A DNA stretch of 64,000 nt from Rhodovulum sulfidophilum (lineage in GTDB: Bacteria > Pseudomonadota > Alphaproteobacteria > Rhodobacterales > Rhodobacteraceae), in NCBI GenBank assembly GCA_003241785.1, contig QFPW01000002.1, positions 124,001 to 188,000 on the forward strand, read 5' to 3'. Shown one piece after another: positions 11,064 to 20,061 of the stretch. A program made the position numbers and the translations under genes. Numbering within the stretch: position 1 is the stretch's first letter; each line of letters opens with the position of its first letter. The notes under the pieces were generated by a model. It was not told the origin of the DNA, did not search any database, and saw only the letters and a program-made list of their open reading frames with translations.

Positions 11064-11312
11064 TCAGGCCCGGACTCGCCGGTACCGAGCGAGTGACGGC
11101 CCATACGCCGCGAGATGTTCCGCCTCGTAAGCGAGCCCCTCTCGTGCCTCTGTGGCCCAGGCCTCCCGTTCCCGCTCGGTCCGTGCCCGGTCGATCCCTT
11201 CGTCGATGAACCGCCGCGCGAGTTCCGAGACCGACAGCCCCCGCGCCTTCGCCTCCGCCTCGAGCGCCGCTCTCCGCTCATCGCCGAGATCGCGTATGTT
11301 CAATGCGCCCAT
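11064..11312 (-). CDS. ccdA: Antitoxin of the CcdA family (ribbon-helix-helix)
   Basis: 82 residues. The N-terminal half (ALNIRDLGDERRAAL...GLSVSELARRFIDEGI) is a ribbon-helix-helix DNA-binding domain. The C-terminal half ends GPSLARYRRVRA, the usual tail by which CcdA wraps its toxin. GGAGGTG precedes the ATG. CcdA proteins typically repress their own operon together with the toxin. No other TA gene is present nearby. Confidence 0.87.
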   Translation of the reverse strand: MGALNIRDLGDERRAALEAEAKARGLSVSELARRFIDEGIDRARTEREREAWATEAREGLAYEAEHLAAYGPSLARYRRVRA

Positions 11313-11360
11313 GCGGCACCTCCGTGGGCCATTCTGCTACACCGGGACGCACGGCGCAAC

Positions 11361-11385
11361 GTAGGGCGGACCCGGTCCGCCCTAC
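11361..11385. repeat. Palindromic intergenic repeat, GTAGGGCGGAC family
   Basis: Perfect palindrome with 11-bp arms GTAGGGCGGAC / GTCCGCCCTAC around CCG, between ccdA and pyrF. The same arms recur at 24391, 48130, 48198, 50774, 50812 and 50845. Confidence 0.9.
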
Positions 11386-11444
11386 TTGACTCCCCCCCTC
11401 CCCTCCCCCACACCCCGCTCCGACCCCAAGCCCGGAGCCATGCC

Positions 11445-12137
11445 ATGCCCGACGACCGCCTGATAGTCGGCCTCGACCTGCCGCATGCCCCCGCCGCGCT
11501 CGAGCTGGTCGAGGCGCTCGGGTCGCGGGCCGTGTTCTACAAGATCGGCCTGGGCATGCTCACCACCGGCGGGCTCGCCGTCGCGAATGAGCTGAAGGGC
11601 ATGGGCAAGCGCGTCTTCCTCGACATGAAGCTCTTCGACATCGGGGCGACGATCGAGGCGGCGACGCGGGGGCTCGGCGCCTTCGGGCTCGATTTCCTCA
11701 CCGTGCATGGCGATCCGCACGTGGTGCGCGCGGCCGTCGCAGGAAGGGGCAAGTCGGAGACGAAGATCCTCGCGGTGACGATCCTGACCTCGCTCGACCG
11801 CGCCGATCTCGACGCTAGCCTGATCGTGCCGGGCGCGGTCGAGGAGCTGGTCACGCGCCGCGCCGCGCGCGCCTTCCAGGCCGGGGCCGACGGGGTGATC
11901 GCCTCGCCGCTGGAGGCCGCGGCGATCCGGGCGCTGCCCGAGGCGCGGGGCAAGCTCATCGTCACCCCGGGCGTGCGGCCCGCCGGCAGCGCGCTCGGCG
12001 ACCAGAAGCGGGTGATGACGCCGGGCGAGGCGATCGCCGCCGGCGCCGATCATATCGTGGTCGGCCGGCCGATCTGGGCCGCCGCCGATCCGCGCGCCGC
12101 GGCCGAGGCGATCACCGCCGAGCTGCCGCCGCGCTGA
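11445..12137 (+). CDS. pyrF: Orotidine 5'-phosphate decarboxylase
   Basis: Last step of UMP synthesis: decarboxylation of OMP. 230 residues forming a TIM barrel. It begins DRLIVGLDLP, carries the lysine of FYKIGLGM and the catalytic Asp-Lys-Asp array in FLDMKLFDIG (about 59-68), and ends with the phosphate-binding VTPGVRP and HIVVGRPIW. GGAG 7 bases upstream of the ATG fixes the start; an ATG 5 bases earlier is out of frame. It stands alone between the accessory stretch and the lipid operon. Confidence 0.97.
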   Translation: MPDDRLIVGLDLPHAPAALELVEALGSRAVFYKIGLGMLTTGGLAVANELKGMGKRVFLDMKLFDIGATIEAATRGLGAFGLDFLTVHGDPHVVRAAVAGRGKSETKILAVTILTSLDRADLDASLIVPGAVEELVTRRAARAFQAGADGVIASPLEAAAIRALPEARGKLIVTPGVRPAGSALGDQKRVMTPGEAIAAGADHIVVGRPIWAAADPRAAAEAITAELPPR

Positions 12138-12157
12138 CACCGAACCGCCACGCGGGC

Positions 12158-12195
12158 GTCACGCAACCGTCGCCCCGCCGCGACAAATCCGTCGC
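12158..12195 (+). promoter_or_regulatory. Candidate degenerate Pho box upstream of plcP-btaAB
   Basis: GTC half-sites begin at 12158 (GTCAC), 12169 (GTCGC) and 12191 (GTCGC): spacings of 11 and 22, the helical phase of PhoB direct repeats. The bases deviate from CTGTCAT, so this is only suggestive. The downstream genes belong to families induced by phosphate starvation. Confidence 0.3.
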
Positions 12196-12240
12196 GCCCC
12201 GGCCGTATCCTCCCGCGCAAAAGGCGAGAGATGGCGAGGC

Positions 12241-13050
12241 ATGGCGCGGTATCGAACGATCTTTCTCTCCGACACGCATCTCGGGACCCGGGGGTGCCAG
12301 GCGGAGATGCTGCTCGACTTCCTCGGCCGGACCGAGGCGGAGACCTGGTATCTCGTCGGCGACATCCTCGACGGCTGGCGGCTGAAGCGCGGCTGGCACT
12401 GGCCGCAGGCGCATAACGACGTGATCCAGGCGATCCTCGCCAAGGCGCACGCGGGTGCCAGGATCGTCTTCATCCCCGGCAACCACGACGAATTCGCCCG
12501 CGCCTATCCGGGCGTGCATTTCGGCGGCATCGAGGTGACGCGCGAGGCGGTGCACGTGACCGCCGACGGAAGGCGCTTCCTCGTCACCCACGGCGACCAG
12601 TTCGACGCGGTGGTGATGAACGCGAAATGGCTCGCGCACGTGGGCGACGTCGCCTACGAGGTGGCGCTCTGGCTCAACACCCGGCTCAACCGCCTGCGCC
12701 GCTGGACCGGGCGGCCGTACTGGTCGCTCTCGAACTGGTGCAAGGCGCGGGTGAAGCAGGCGGTGAACTACATCGGCGCCTACGAGGACGTGCTCGCCGA
12801 CGAGGCGCGGCGCCACGGCTACGACGGGATCATCTGCGGCCATATCCACGCGGCCGCGCTGCGCCCGATCGGCGAGATCACCTATGTGAACACCGGCGAC
12901 TGGGTCGAGAGCTGCACCGCCGTCGGCGAGGACGCGCAGGGCACGCTGCGGCTGATCGACTGGGCGGCCGCGCGCCGCCGCCGCGACACGATCCGCGCGA
13001 TTTCGACCACCAGCGATGCCCCGCGGGGCGAAGAAGGAGCGGCCGCCTGA
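12241..13050 (+). CDS. plcP: Metallophosphoesterase, likely PlcP-type phospholipase C
   Basis: 269-residue calcineurin-like phosphoesterase with the complete metal-binding series: SDTHLG (10-15), GDILDGW (40-46), GNHDE (about 80), THGDQFD (about 118) and CGHIHAA (about 200). Such proteins are often labelled UDP-2,3-diacylglucosamine hydrolase (LpxH-like). The direct coupling to btaA points instead to PlcP, which cuts phospholipids to diacylglycerol during phosphate starvation, supplying the BtaA substrate. The stop overlaps the btaA start (ATGA). LpxH-type lipid A function is the main alternative. Confidence 0.78.
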   Translation: MARYRTIFLSDTHLGTRGCQAEMLLDFLGRTEAETWYLVGDILDGWRLKRGWHWPQAHNDVIQAILAKAHAGARIVFIPGNHDEFARAYPGVHFGGIEVTREAVHVTADGRRFLVTHGDQFDAVVMNAKWLAHVGDVAYEVALWLNTRLNRLRRWTGRPYWSLSNWCKARVKQAVNYIGAYEDVLADEARRHGYDGIICGHIHAAALRPIGEITYVNTGDWVESCTAVGEDAQGTLRLIDWAAARRRRDTIRAISTTSDAPRGEEGAAA

Positions 13051-14282
13051 TGGCCCTGACCGAGATCCCCACCCCCGCCCTGCAGCTGCGCGACGCGGTG
13101 CGCGGCAACGAGGCCCCGGCCTCGGTCGCGCTGCTCGAGCGGCTGTTCGCGCGGCTGTTCCAGGACCTCGTCTATCCGCAGATCTGGGAGGATCCGGTCG
13201 CCGACATGGGCGTGCTCGGGCTCTCGGCGCGCGACCGGATGATCTGCATCGCCTCGGGCGGCTGCAACCTCATGTCCTACCTGACGGCGGGCCCGGCCTC
13301 GATCACCGCGGTCGATCTCTCGCCCGCGCATGTGGCGCTCGGCCGGCTGAAGCTCGCCGCGGCCCGGGCCCTGCCCGACCACGCCGCCTTCCACGGCTTC
13401 TTCGCCGCCGCCGACCTGCCCCATAACGTGGCGCTTTACGACCGCTACCTCGCCCCGGTGCTCGACGCCGAGACCCGGGCCTACTGGGAGACGCGCACGC
13501 TGCGCGGCCGGCGGATCAACATGTTCGCCCGCGGCTTCCACCGCCACGGGCTGCTCGGCCGCTTCATCGGCGCCACGCATCTCCTGGCCCGGCTCGGCGG
13601 GGTCGATTTCCGCCCGCTGCTCGCGGCGCGCACGCTCGAGGACCAGCGGATCTTCTTCGAGACCGAGATCGAGCCGCTGCTCGCCTCCCGCTCGGTGCGC
13701 TTCCTCGCGCGGCGGCGGGCGTCGCTGTTCGGCCTCGGCATCCCGCCGGCGCAATACGACAAGCTCGCCGCCGACGCGGGCGGCGACGTGCTGCCGGTGC
13801 TGCGCGAGCGGGCGCGGCGGCTGATCTGCGACTTCCCGATCCGCGAGAACTACTTCGCCTGGCAGGCGCTGGCCCGGCGCTACGACACCGCCCCGGACGC
13901 GGCGCTGCCCCCTTATCTCGCGGCGAGCCAGTTCGCCGCGGTGCGGGCGAACGCCGGCCGGGCGCGGGTCTTCAACCGCGCGCTGACCGACCTCCTGGAG
14001 AGCGAGCCCGCCGGCCGGCTCGACGCCTATGTGCTGCTCGACGCCCAGGACTGGATGAGCGACGCGCAGCTCGACGCGCTCTGGCTCCAGATCACGCGGA
14101 CCGCGAGCCCCGGCGCGCGGGTGCTGTTCCGGACCGGCGGCACGCCCGACATCCTGCCCGGCCGCCTGGCGCCGGAGCTGCGCGCGCGCTGGGTCTACGA
14201 CCGCGACGCCTCCGAGGCCGCGACCGCCGTCGACCGCTCCGCGATCTACGGCGCCACGCACATTTACCGGCGCGCGGCGTGA
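13050..14282 (+). CDS. btaA: SAM:diacylglycerol 3-amino-3-carboxypropyltransferase BtaA
   Basis: First enzyme of betaine-lipid (DGTS) synthesis: it moves the aminocarboxypropyl group of S-adenosylmethionine to diacylglycerol, making diacylglycerylhomoserine. 410 residues, DUF3419 family. Visible landmarks are LFQDLVYPQIWEDP (about 35), the SAM-binding segment CIASGGCNLMSYL (about 68), VDLSPAHVALG, and YVLLDAQDWM (about 330). The start overlaps the plcP stop by ATGA, and the stop overlaps the btaB GTG. Confidence 0.95.
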   Translation: MALTEIPTPALQLRDAVRGNEAPASVALLERLFARLFQDLVYPQIWEDPVADMGVLGLSARDRMICIASGGCNLMSYLTAGPASITAVDLSPAHVALGRLKLAAARALPDHAAFHGFFAAADLPHNVALYDRYLAPVLDAETRAYWETRTLRGRRINMFARGFHRHGLLGRFIGATHLLARLGGVDFRPLLAARTLEDQRIFFETEIEPLLASRSVRFLARRRASLFGLGIPPAQYDKLAADAGGDVLPVLRERARRLICDFPIRENYFAWQALARRYDTAPDAALPPYLAASQFAAVRANAGRARVFNRALTDLLESEPAGRLDAYVLLDAQDWMSDAQLDALWLQITRTASPGARVLFRTGGTPDILPGRLAPELRARWVYDRDASEAATAVDRSAIYGATHIYRRAA

Positions 14283-14962
14283 GCGCCCGGCTGATCCTCG
14301 CGGGGCCCACCCCGCCCGAGCCGCCGCGCGAGCAGGGCCACGCCGCGCTGATGGACAAGGTCTATCGCCACCAGCGGCACATCTACGACCTGACGCGGCG
14401 GCATTACCTGCTCGGCCGCGACTACCTGCTCGACCGGCTGGCGCCGCCACCCCGCGCGCATGTGCTCGAGATCGCCTGCGGCACCGGCAACAACATGGCG
14501 GGCGTGCTGCGCCGGCATCCCGAGGTCTGCCTCTACGGGCTCGACATCTCGCGCGAGATGCTCGAGACGGCGGGCAAGCGGCTCGGCGGCCGCGCCCGGC
14601 TCGCGCAGGGCGACGCCTGCGCCTTCGACGCCGAGGCGCTGTTCGGGCGGACCGAGTTCCAGCGGATCATCCTGTCCTACAGCCTGTCGATGATCCCCGA
14701 CTGGCACGGCGCGCTGCGCTGGGCGGCGCTGCATCTCGCCCCCGGCGGCGAGTTGCACATCGTCGACTTCGGCGACCAGCGCCGGATGCCGCGCTGGTTC
14801 GGCCGCGGGCTGCGCGGCTGGCTCGCGCGGTTCCACGTGACCCCGCGCGACGAGCTCGCCGCCGCGCTGTCGCGCCAGGCGGCGGAGATGGGCGGCGCCG
14901 CGGTCTGGACCCCGCTGCGTCGCGGCTACGCGCAATATGGCGTGCTGATCCGCCACGGCTGA
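14279..14962 (+). CDS. btaB: Diacylglycerylhomoserine N-methyltransferase BtaB
   Basis: Second DGTS enzyme: three successive N-methylations of diacylglycerylhomoserine. 227-residue class I methyltransferase with motif I LEIACGTGNNMAG (about 61-73), GLDISREML, ILSYSLSMIPDW and LHIVDFGDQ. The GTG start overlaps the btaA stop (GTGA). An internal ATG at 14351 would give a shorter form lacking the first 24 residues. End of the plcP-btaA-btaB operon. Confidence 0.93.
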   Translation: MSARLILAGPTPPEPPREQGHAALMDKVYRHQRHIYDLTRRHYLLGRDYLLDRLAPPPRAHVLEIACGTGNNMAGVLRRHPEVCLYGLDISREMLETAGKRLGGRARLAQGDACAFDAEALFGRTEFQRIILSYSLSMIPDWHGALRWAALHLAPGGELHIVDFGDQRRMPRWFGRGLRGWLARFHVTPRDELAAALSRQAAEMGGAAVWTPLRRGYAQYGVLIRHG

Positions 14963-15009
14963 GGCCCGCGCTCGCTCCCGCCGCCCGGGGCTGGTATCGT
15001 GGCGGCGTC

Positions 15010-16269
<1,260 letters not shown>

Positions 16270-16357
16270 GATGCGCGATTCTGTGACCGGAAAGCCACAG
16301 AAACCCCCAAAGCGCGCATGGAGCGAACAAGACCGAACATTCGAGCGCACATGACGC

Positions 16358-16386
16358 TTGACCTCTGCTGCGCCGCCGCATAAGAC
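16358..16386 (+). promoter_or_regulatory. Promoter of the small RNA
   Basis: TTGACC (16358-16363), 17-base spacer, TAAGAC (16381-16386). It predicts a transcription start near 16393, exactly where the first hairpin of the small RNA begins. Confidence 0.6.
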
Positions 16387-16392
16387 TGTTCC

Positions 16393-16470
16393 CATGATGC
16401 GTTGCATCATACACGCCCTACGGGCGTTTCCTCCCTAAACTTGGGCCGTGCTCTGCACGGCCTTTTTTTT
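16393..16470 (+). ncRNA. suhB/MmgR-like (alpha-r8) trans-acting small RNA
   Basis: A 78-base transcript is predicted. Hairpin 1 is ATGATGC-GTT-GCATCAT (16394-16410), hairpin 2 is ACGCCC-TAC-GGGCGT (16413-16427), then a single-stranded TTCCTCCCTAAACTT, then the terminator hairpin GGCCGTGC-TCT-GCACGGCC (16444-16462) with eight Ts. Three stems with an exposed CCTCCC (anti-Shine-Dalgarno) before the terminator match my recollection of the alphaproteobacterial suhB/MmgR family, reported to act on mRNAs with Hfq. Family assignment is by structure and motif only. Confidence 0.75.
16443..16470 (+). terminator. Rho-independent terminator of the small RNA
   Basis: 8-bp perfect stem GGCCGTGC / GCACGGCC with a 3-base loop followed by T8. 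It may also end dinB read-through. Confidence 0.9.
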
Positions 16471-16527
16471 CGCCTGATGGCTGGAGGGAGATTCGCTGCG
16501 CGACGGCCGGCCCGGAATGCGGCGCCG

Positions 16528-17388
16528 CTATTCCGCCGCGATCCTGCCCTGGCGCGGCCCGAGCAGGGCCAGCTGGGCCACGGCGGCGCCGATGGCCGTC
16601 GCGACATCGGCGAATTCGGCCGAGCGCGCGATCTTCTGCTCGTTCATGTAGAGCGAGCGGTCGATCTCGATCTGCAGCGCCTGCACCCCATGCGCCGGCC
16701 GGCCGTAGTTCTGGGTGATGTAGCCGCCGGCGAAGGGGGCGTTGCGCGCCACGACGAAGCCGACCTCGGTGAAGATCTCGGTCGCCGCGTCCACGAGCCA
16801 ACGGTCGCAGGCCGCCCCGAACCGGTCGCCGAGCACCATGGTCGGCCGCCGCTGGCCGACCGCCAGCCCGGAATTGAGCGCGTCGCGCGGCATCGAATGG
16901 CAGTCGAACAGGATCGCCATGCCGAATCGCGCCCGCTGCGTCTCGATCAGCGCGCGCAGCCGCTCGTGATAGGGATGCCAGCAGGTGGCGATCCGCCGCT
17001 GCGCCTCGGCGAGCGGCAGCTTGCCGTGCATGATCGGCCGCCCCTCGGCGACCACGCGGGGAATCACCCCGAGCCCGGCGGCGATGCGCGGATTGAGGAA
17101 ACGCCGCGTCGCCCCCGCGATCAGCGCGGGATCGAGGTCATCGGGCGCGCGGTTGAGGTCGACATAGGCCCGCGGCACCTTCGCCGCCATCAGCGGCGCG
17201 CCATGGCGCGGCGCGGCGCCGAAAAGCTCATCGACGAAGGCGTCCTCGGAGGAGCGGATCTTCAACGGCCCGAGCAGAGTCGTCCCGAGGAAGGCGCTCG
17301 GGTAGGACGATCCGCTGTGGGGGGAATTGAAGATGGCGCAGGAGGTGAACTCCGCCGGCTCGCGCAACTGATAGACCAGCTCGTCCAT
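16528..17388 (-). CDS. N-formylglutamate amidohydrolase family protein
   Basis: 286 residues. Members hydrolyse N-formyl-L-glutamate (last step of one histidine-degradation route) or related N-acylated amino acids. The zinc-site motifs are FNSPHSGSSYP near the N-terminus, ILFDCHSMP (about 158) and LQIEIDRSLYMNE (about 240). The start at 17388 has GAGGAAGG upstream; the open frame continues through tRNA-Val, which excludes longer versions. No other hut gene is nearby, so the physiological substrate is uncertain. Confidence 0.88.
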   Translation of the reverse strand: MDELVYQLREPAEFTSCAIFNSPHSGSSYPSAFLGTTLLGPLKIRSSEDAFVDELFGAAPRHGAPLMAAKVPRAYVDLNRAPDDLDPALIAGATRRFLNPRIAAGLGVIPRVVAEGRPIMHGKLPLAEAQRRIATCWHPYHERLRALIETQRARFGMAILFDCHSMPRDALNSGLAVGQRRPTMVLGDRFGAACDRWLVDAATEIFTEVGFVVARNAPFAGGYITQNYGRPAHGVQALQIEIDRSLYMNEQKIARSAEFADVATAIGAAVAQLALLGPRQGRIAAE

Positions 17389-17461
17389 GCCCTTCCTCGA
17401 CGTCGCGCCCGCCCCCCGGCGAGAAAGAATATAGGGCGAAGAGAAAGCGTTTGGAAATCTC

Positions 17462-17490
17462 TTGAACCTCCCCGCGGCTTCCCCTAAAGA
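17462..17490 (+). promoter_or_regulatory. Promoter of tRNA-Val (and probably rpmJ)
   Basis: TTGAAC (17462-17467), 17-base spacer, TAAAGA (17485-17490), 39 bp before the mature tRNA. Confidence 0.65.
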
Positions 17491-17528
17491 CACGCCCACG
17501 GTTGAGGGGGCTCCGGCCCTTGACGCCC

Positions 17529-17603
17529 GGGCGTATAGCTCAGCGGGAGAGCACTTCGTTGACATCGAAGGGGTCACAGGTTCAATCCCTGTTACGCCCA
17601 CCA
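17529..17603 (+). tRNA. tRNA-Val (anticodon GAC)
   Basis: Complete cloverleaf: acceptor GGGCGTA/TACGCCC, D arm GCTC..GAGC, anticodon stem CTTCG/CGAAG with loop TTGACAT (anticodon GAC), T arm ACAGG-TTCAATC-CCTGT, discriminator A and an encoded CCA. Confidence 0.98.
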
Positions 17604-17700
17604 TTCCCCCTCCGGGGTCTGGCCCGAAATTCCGCCCGAAAGGGCTGACCGCAACCAAGGCGCAGGATCGCTCCGCGCGCCGCTAGATAGGAGAGAGGCC

Positions 17701-17826
17701 ATGAAGGTCGTGAATTCGCTTCGCTCCCTGAAGCTGCGCCACCGCGACTGCCGCGTTGTGCGCCGCAAGGGTCGCATCTTCGTGATCAACAAGACCCAGC
17801 GTCGGTTCAAGGCCCGTCAGGGCTGA
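17701..17826 (+). CDS. rpmJ: 50S ribosomal protein L36 (type without the zinc ribbon)
   Basis: 41 residues, too short for automatic ORF calling. It reads KVVNSLRSLKLRHRDC, then RVVRRKGRIFVINKTQRR and ends KARQG. This matches the longer, zinc-free L36 variant of alphaproteobacteria (the usual C-x2-C...H zinc site is absent). Ribosome site AGGAGAGAGG lies just upstream. It follows tRNA-Val by 97 bases and is followed by a terminator. Confidence 0.97.
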   Translation: MKVVNSLRSLKLRHRDCRVVRRKGRIFVINKTQRRFKARQG

Positions 17827-17869
17827 GGCCGGGCCGGCTGTCGCCGGCTCATGCGAACCGGACTGAACG

Positions 17870-17896
17870 ATCCGCGCCCCTGGGCGCGGATTTTTC
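17870..17896 (+). terminator. Rho-independent terminator after rpmJ
   Basis: 9-bp stem ATCCGCGCC / GGCGCGGAT with a CCTG loop and a following T-run. Confidence 0.88.
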
Positions 17897-18069
17897 GTTT
17901 TCGCCCACAGAAACGACCGGGCGCCCGCCGGCGGAGGCGCCGCGCCGGTGTTTCCACGCCACGATCAATTCGCCACGCGCGCCCGGAACAAATTCCGCCG
18001 ACCCGGTGTTAATGCCGCGAGACGCCGTCGAGCGTCCCCAGAAACCCCAAACCGGAGGAGGCCCGAGCG

Positions 18070-18936
18070 TTGTATATCCGCGCTGGTTTTGAGATCTCGA
18101 TTCGCTGCGACAGCGAGACCGCGCTCCTCTGCGCGCTTTCGCCGCGGCCGGAAGTGAACCCGGTACTGGGCGATGGCGCGGTGCGAACCGATCCCCGCCT
18201 CCCGGTCCAGACCTATGTCGATTCGTTCGGCAACCGGATCACCCGGCTCACGAACCCGGGCGGCCTCGTCACGCTGACCTCGGATTTCGTCGTGGAGGAC
18301 AGCGGCGAGACCGACGACATCCATCCCTGGGCCGGACAGGTCCCGACCGAGCACCTGCCCGCCGAGACGCTGCGCTATCTGCTACCGAGCCGCTTCGTCG
18401 AATCCGATCTGCTCGCGGGCGAGGCCTGGGCGCGATTTGGCCATGTCGAGCAGGGTTGGGCGCGGGTGCAGGCGATCTGCGATTTCGTCCACAACCATAT
18501 CGAATTCGGCTACGCGCACGGCCGGCCGACCAAGACGGCGGTCGACGCCTATCGCGAGGGCAACGGCGTGTGCCGCGATTTCGCGCATCTTTCGATCGCC
18601 TTCTGCCGGGCGATGAACATCCCGGCGCGCTACGGCAGCGGCTATCTCGGGGATATCGGCGTGCCGCCGGGCGGGCCGATGGATTTCTGCGCCTGGTTCG
18701 AGGTCTTCCTCGGCGGTCGCTGGTACACGTTCGACGCGCGCTACAACGTGCCCCGGATCGGACGCATCCTGATGGTGCGCGGCATGGACGCCGCCGACGT
18801 CTCCATGGTGACGAGCTACGGCCCGCACCGGATGGAGAAGTTCGAGGTCTGGTGCGACGAAGTGCCGCCCGGCCGGGCGCTGGATGACCTCCGGGCCGAA
18901 CTGCGGGTTCCCGTGATGGGAATCGCCGCCGCCTGA
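18070..18936 (+). CDS. Transglutaminase-like protein with Cys at the catalytic His position
   Basis: 288 residues from a TTG codon preceded by GGAGGAGG about 9 bases upstream. An N-terminal beta-rich region (about 1-100) precedes a transglutaminase-like core. The nucleophile region GNGVCRDFAHLS gives C168 and YTFDARYN gives D222. The segment that normally reads HAW(x)E is DFCAWFEVFL, with C207 where His is expected. Proteins of this layout may be proteases or peptide-modifying enzymes; the missing His means activity cannot be assumed. No partner genes are adjacent. No signal peptide is seen, so it is probably cytoplasmic. Confidence 0.82.
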   Translation: MYIRAGFEISIRCDSETALLCALSPRPEVNPVLGDGAVRTDPRLPVQTYVDSFGNRITRLTNPGGLVTLTSDFVVEDSGETDDIHPWAGQVPTEHLPAETLRYLLPSRFVESDLLAGEAWARFGHVEQGWARVQAICDFVHNHIEFGYAHGRPTKTAVDAYREGNGVCRDFAHLSIAFCRAMNIPARYGSGYLGDIGVPPGGPMDFCAWFEVFLGGRWYTFDARYNVPRIGRILMVRGMDAADVSMVTSYGPHRMEKFEVWCDEVPPGRALDDLRAELRVPVMGIAAA

Positions 18937-19075
18937 GGCCCGGAAGACGCGCCTGTCCCTCCAGGCGCGGCGCGCGCGGGGTTCGCCTCCGGTCCCGACC
19001 GGAGCGCGCGGCCCCGCGCGTCGTTCGAATCGGCGCGGGACGCAGCGTCGCCATCGAGGAAAAGGAAGCTTCGAC

Positions 19076-19105
19076 GCAAAAAAACGGCCCCGCGCGCGGG
19101 GCCGT
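19076..19105 (-). terminator. Rho-independent terminator of the 19385-19134 gene
   Basis: Perfect palindrome of 22 bases, ACGGCCCCGCG / CGCGGGGCCGT (19084-19105). On the minus strand it is followed by a T-run (A-run 19078-19084 on the plus strand). Confidence 0.85.
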
Positions 19106-19133
19106 TCTTCCGTGTCGCGACCGGCGTGCCGGG

Positions 19134-19385
19134 TCAGGCGACGAAGGCCGTCTCCTCGGGCCGCGACCGCTCGTCGAGCGCCACCGCGTCGAGCATGGCG
19201 TTCGACCGCCAGATGATCGCGAAGCTGCCGCTCGTGTCGAAGGCGCCGGCCTGGTCTTCCCGTTCGACGCGGCGCGGCTGCCAGACGACCTGCACGATTT
19301 CCGCGCCGGTCTCGGTCAGCGAATCGAGCCGCCGGGCCAGTTCCTCGGTGTTGTCGGGGCAGATGTCGATCGAATGCTTGAACAT
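19134..19385 (-). CDS. Hypothetical small protein, 83 aa
   Basis: Not recognised. 83 residues beginning FKHSIDICPDNTEELARRLD; it has a central VQVVWQPRRVEREDQAG and ends ERSRPEETAFVA. The pattern suggests a compact alpha/beta fold, with no signal or membrane segment. GAGGAGAG precedes the ATG and a strong terminator follows the stop, so it is very likely expressed. It has its own transcription unit on the minus strand. Confidence 0.72.
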   Translation of the reverse strand: MFKHSIDICPDNTEELARRLDSLTETGAEIVQVVWQPRRVEREDQAGAFDTSGSFAIIWRSNAMLDAVALDERSRPEETAFVA

Positions 19386-19610
19386 GCGTCTCTCCTCTCT
19401 TGTCGGGGAGTAAACGCGTCCCGCCGGGTTCGGTTGCCGCGCCGCGACGCGCACCCGCGGCGATCGGCGCGTCTTCGCCGGAAACGTGCGGGAGACGCCC
19501 TCGGCGGACGGCGCCTCCCTTCCGACCTCGGCCATCGGGTGTTGGCCCGGCCGGTCAAACGGTAACGCGCGGCATCGGTGCCGGGTTCCCGGCCGCGGCA
19601 TCGCCGCGAT

Positions 19611-19763
19611 TCAGTCGAACCAGCCGCGATCGGCGCCGATATCCTCCTCGCGGGCCCGTTCGACGATATCGCGCACGATCAGCTGCAGCAGATGCGTGGC
19701 GCCGACGGCGATCCCTCCGGCGGCGATCAGCAATACCAGGGAAAAAACGCGAGTTTCGCTCAA
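19611..19763 (-). CDS. Hypothetical small membrane protein, 50 aa
   Basis: Short frame missed by length cut-offs. TTG start with AGAGGTG immediately before it; an in-frame GTG two codons earlier is an alternative. It reads SETRV, then a single hydrophobic helix FSLVLLIAAGGIAVGATHLL, then an amphipathic charged tail (IVRDIVERAREEDIGADRG) ending WFD. Single-pass, N-in topology is plausible. No family recognised. Evidence is the clean helix-plus-charged-tail design and the ribosome site. Confidence 0.5.
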   Translation of the reverse strand: MSETRVFSLVLLIAAGGIAVGATHLLQLIVRDIVERAREEDIGADRGWFD

Positions 19764-19963
19764 GATCACCTCTGACTACCCGCGAGGCGATTACGCGACC
19801 CCGCGAAACACTGACCACCGTCGCACGCGGCCAGCTTAGAGGATTCCCGCGCCGGATCCACCGCCCGTGAGCCGGACGGGCGGAATCCCGCCCGCGGCGA
19901 GCCGTCGCGGAACCTCGCGGAACGGCCTTCGCGGAAATCGTCGCCGGATCGTCACGGGAGCCC

Positions 19964-19992
19964 TTGACGCTCCTCCGCCGCCCTCATAAAAG
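19964..19992 (+). promoter_or_regulatory. Promoter of tRNA-Asp
   Basis: TTGACG (19964-19969), 17-base spacer, TAAAAG (19987-19992), about 70 bp upstream of the mature tRNA. The rest of the roughly 300-bp gap back to 19764 shows nothing else. Confidence 0.65.
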
Positions 19993-20061
19993 GCCCCCCG
20001 TGACACGGCGCCGGACGGCGCGGGGCAATCCCGCCAGAAGGCACCGAGGTCGTGAAAATGC

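Noticed and set aside
12241..13050. LpxH (lipid A synthesis) as the primary call
   Set aside because: Motifs fit either, but tight overlap with btaA/btaB favours the PlcP role; LpxH is kept as the alternative.
16528..17658. Amidohydrolase gene extended to 17658
   Set aside because: The extension would translate the complement of tRNA-Val. The start at 17388 has a good ribosome site and the family N-terminus.
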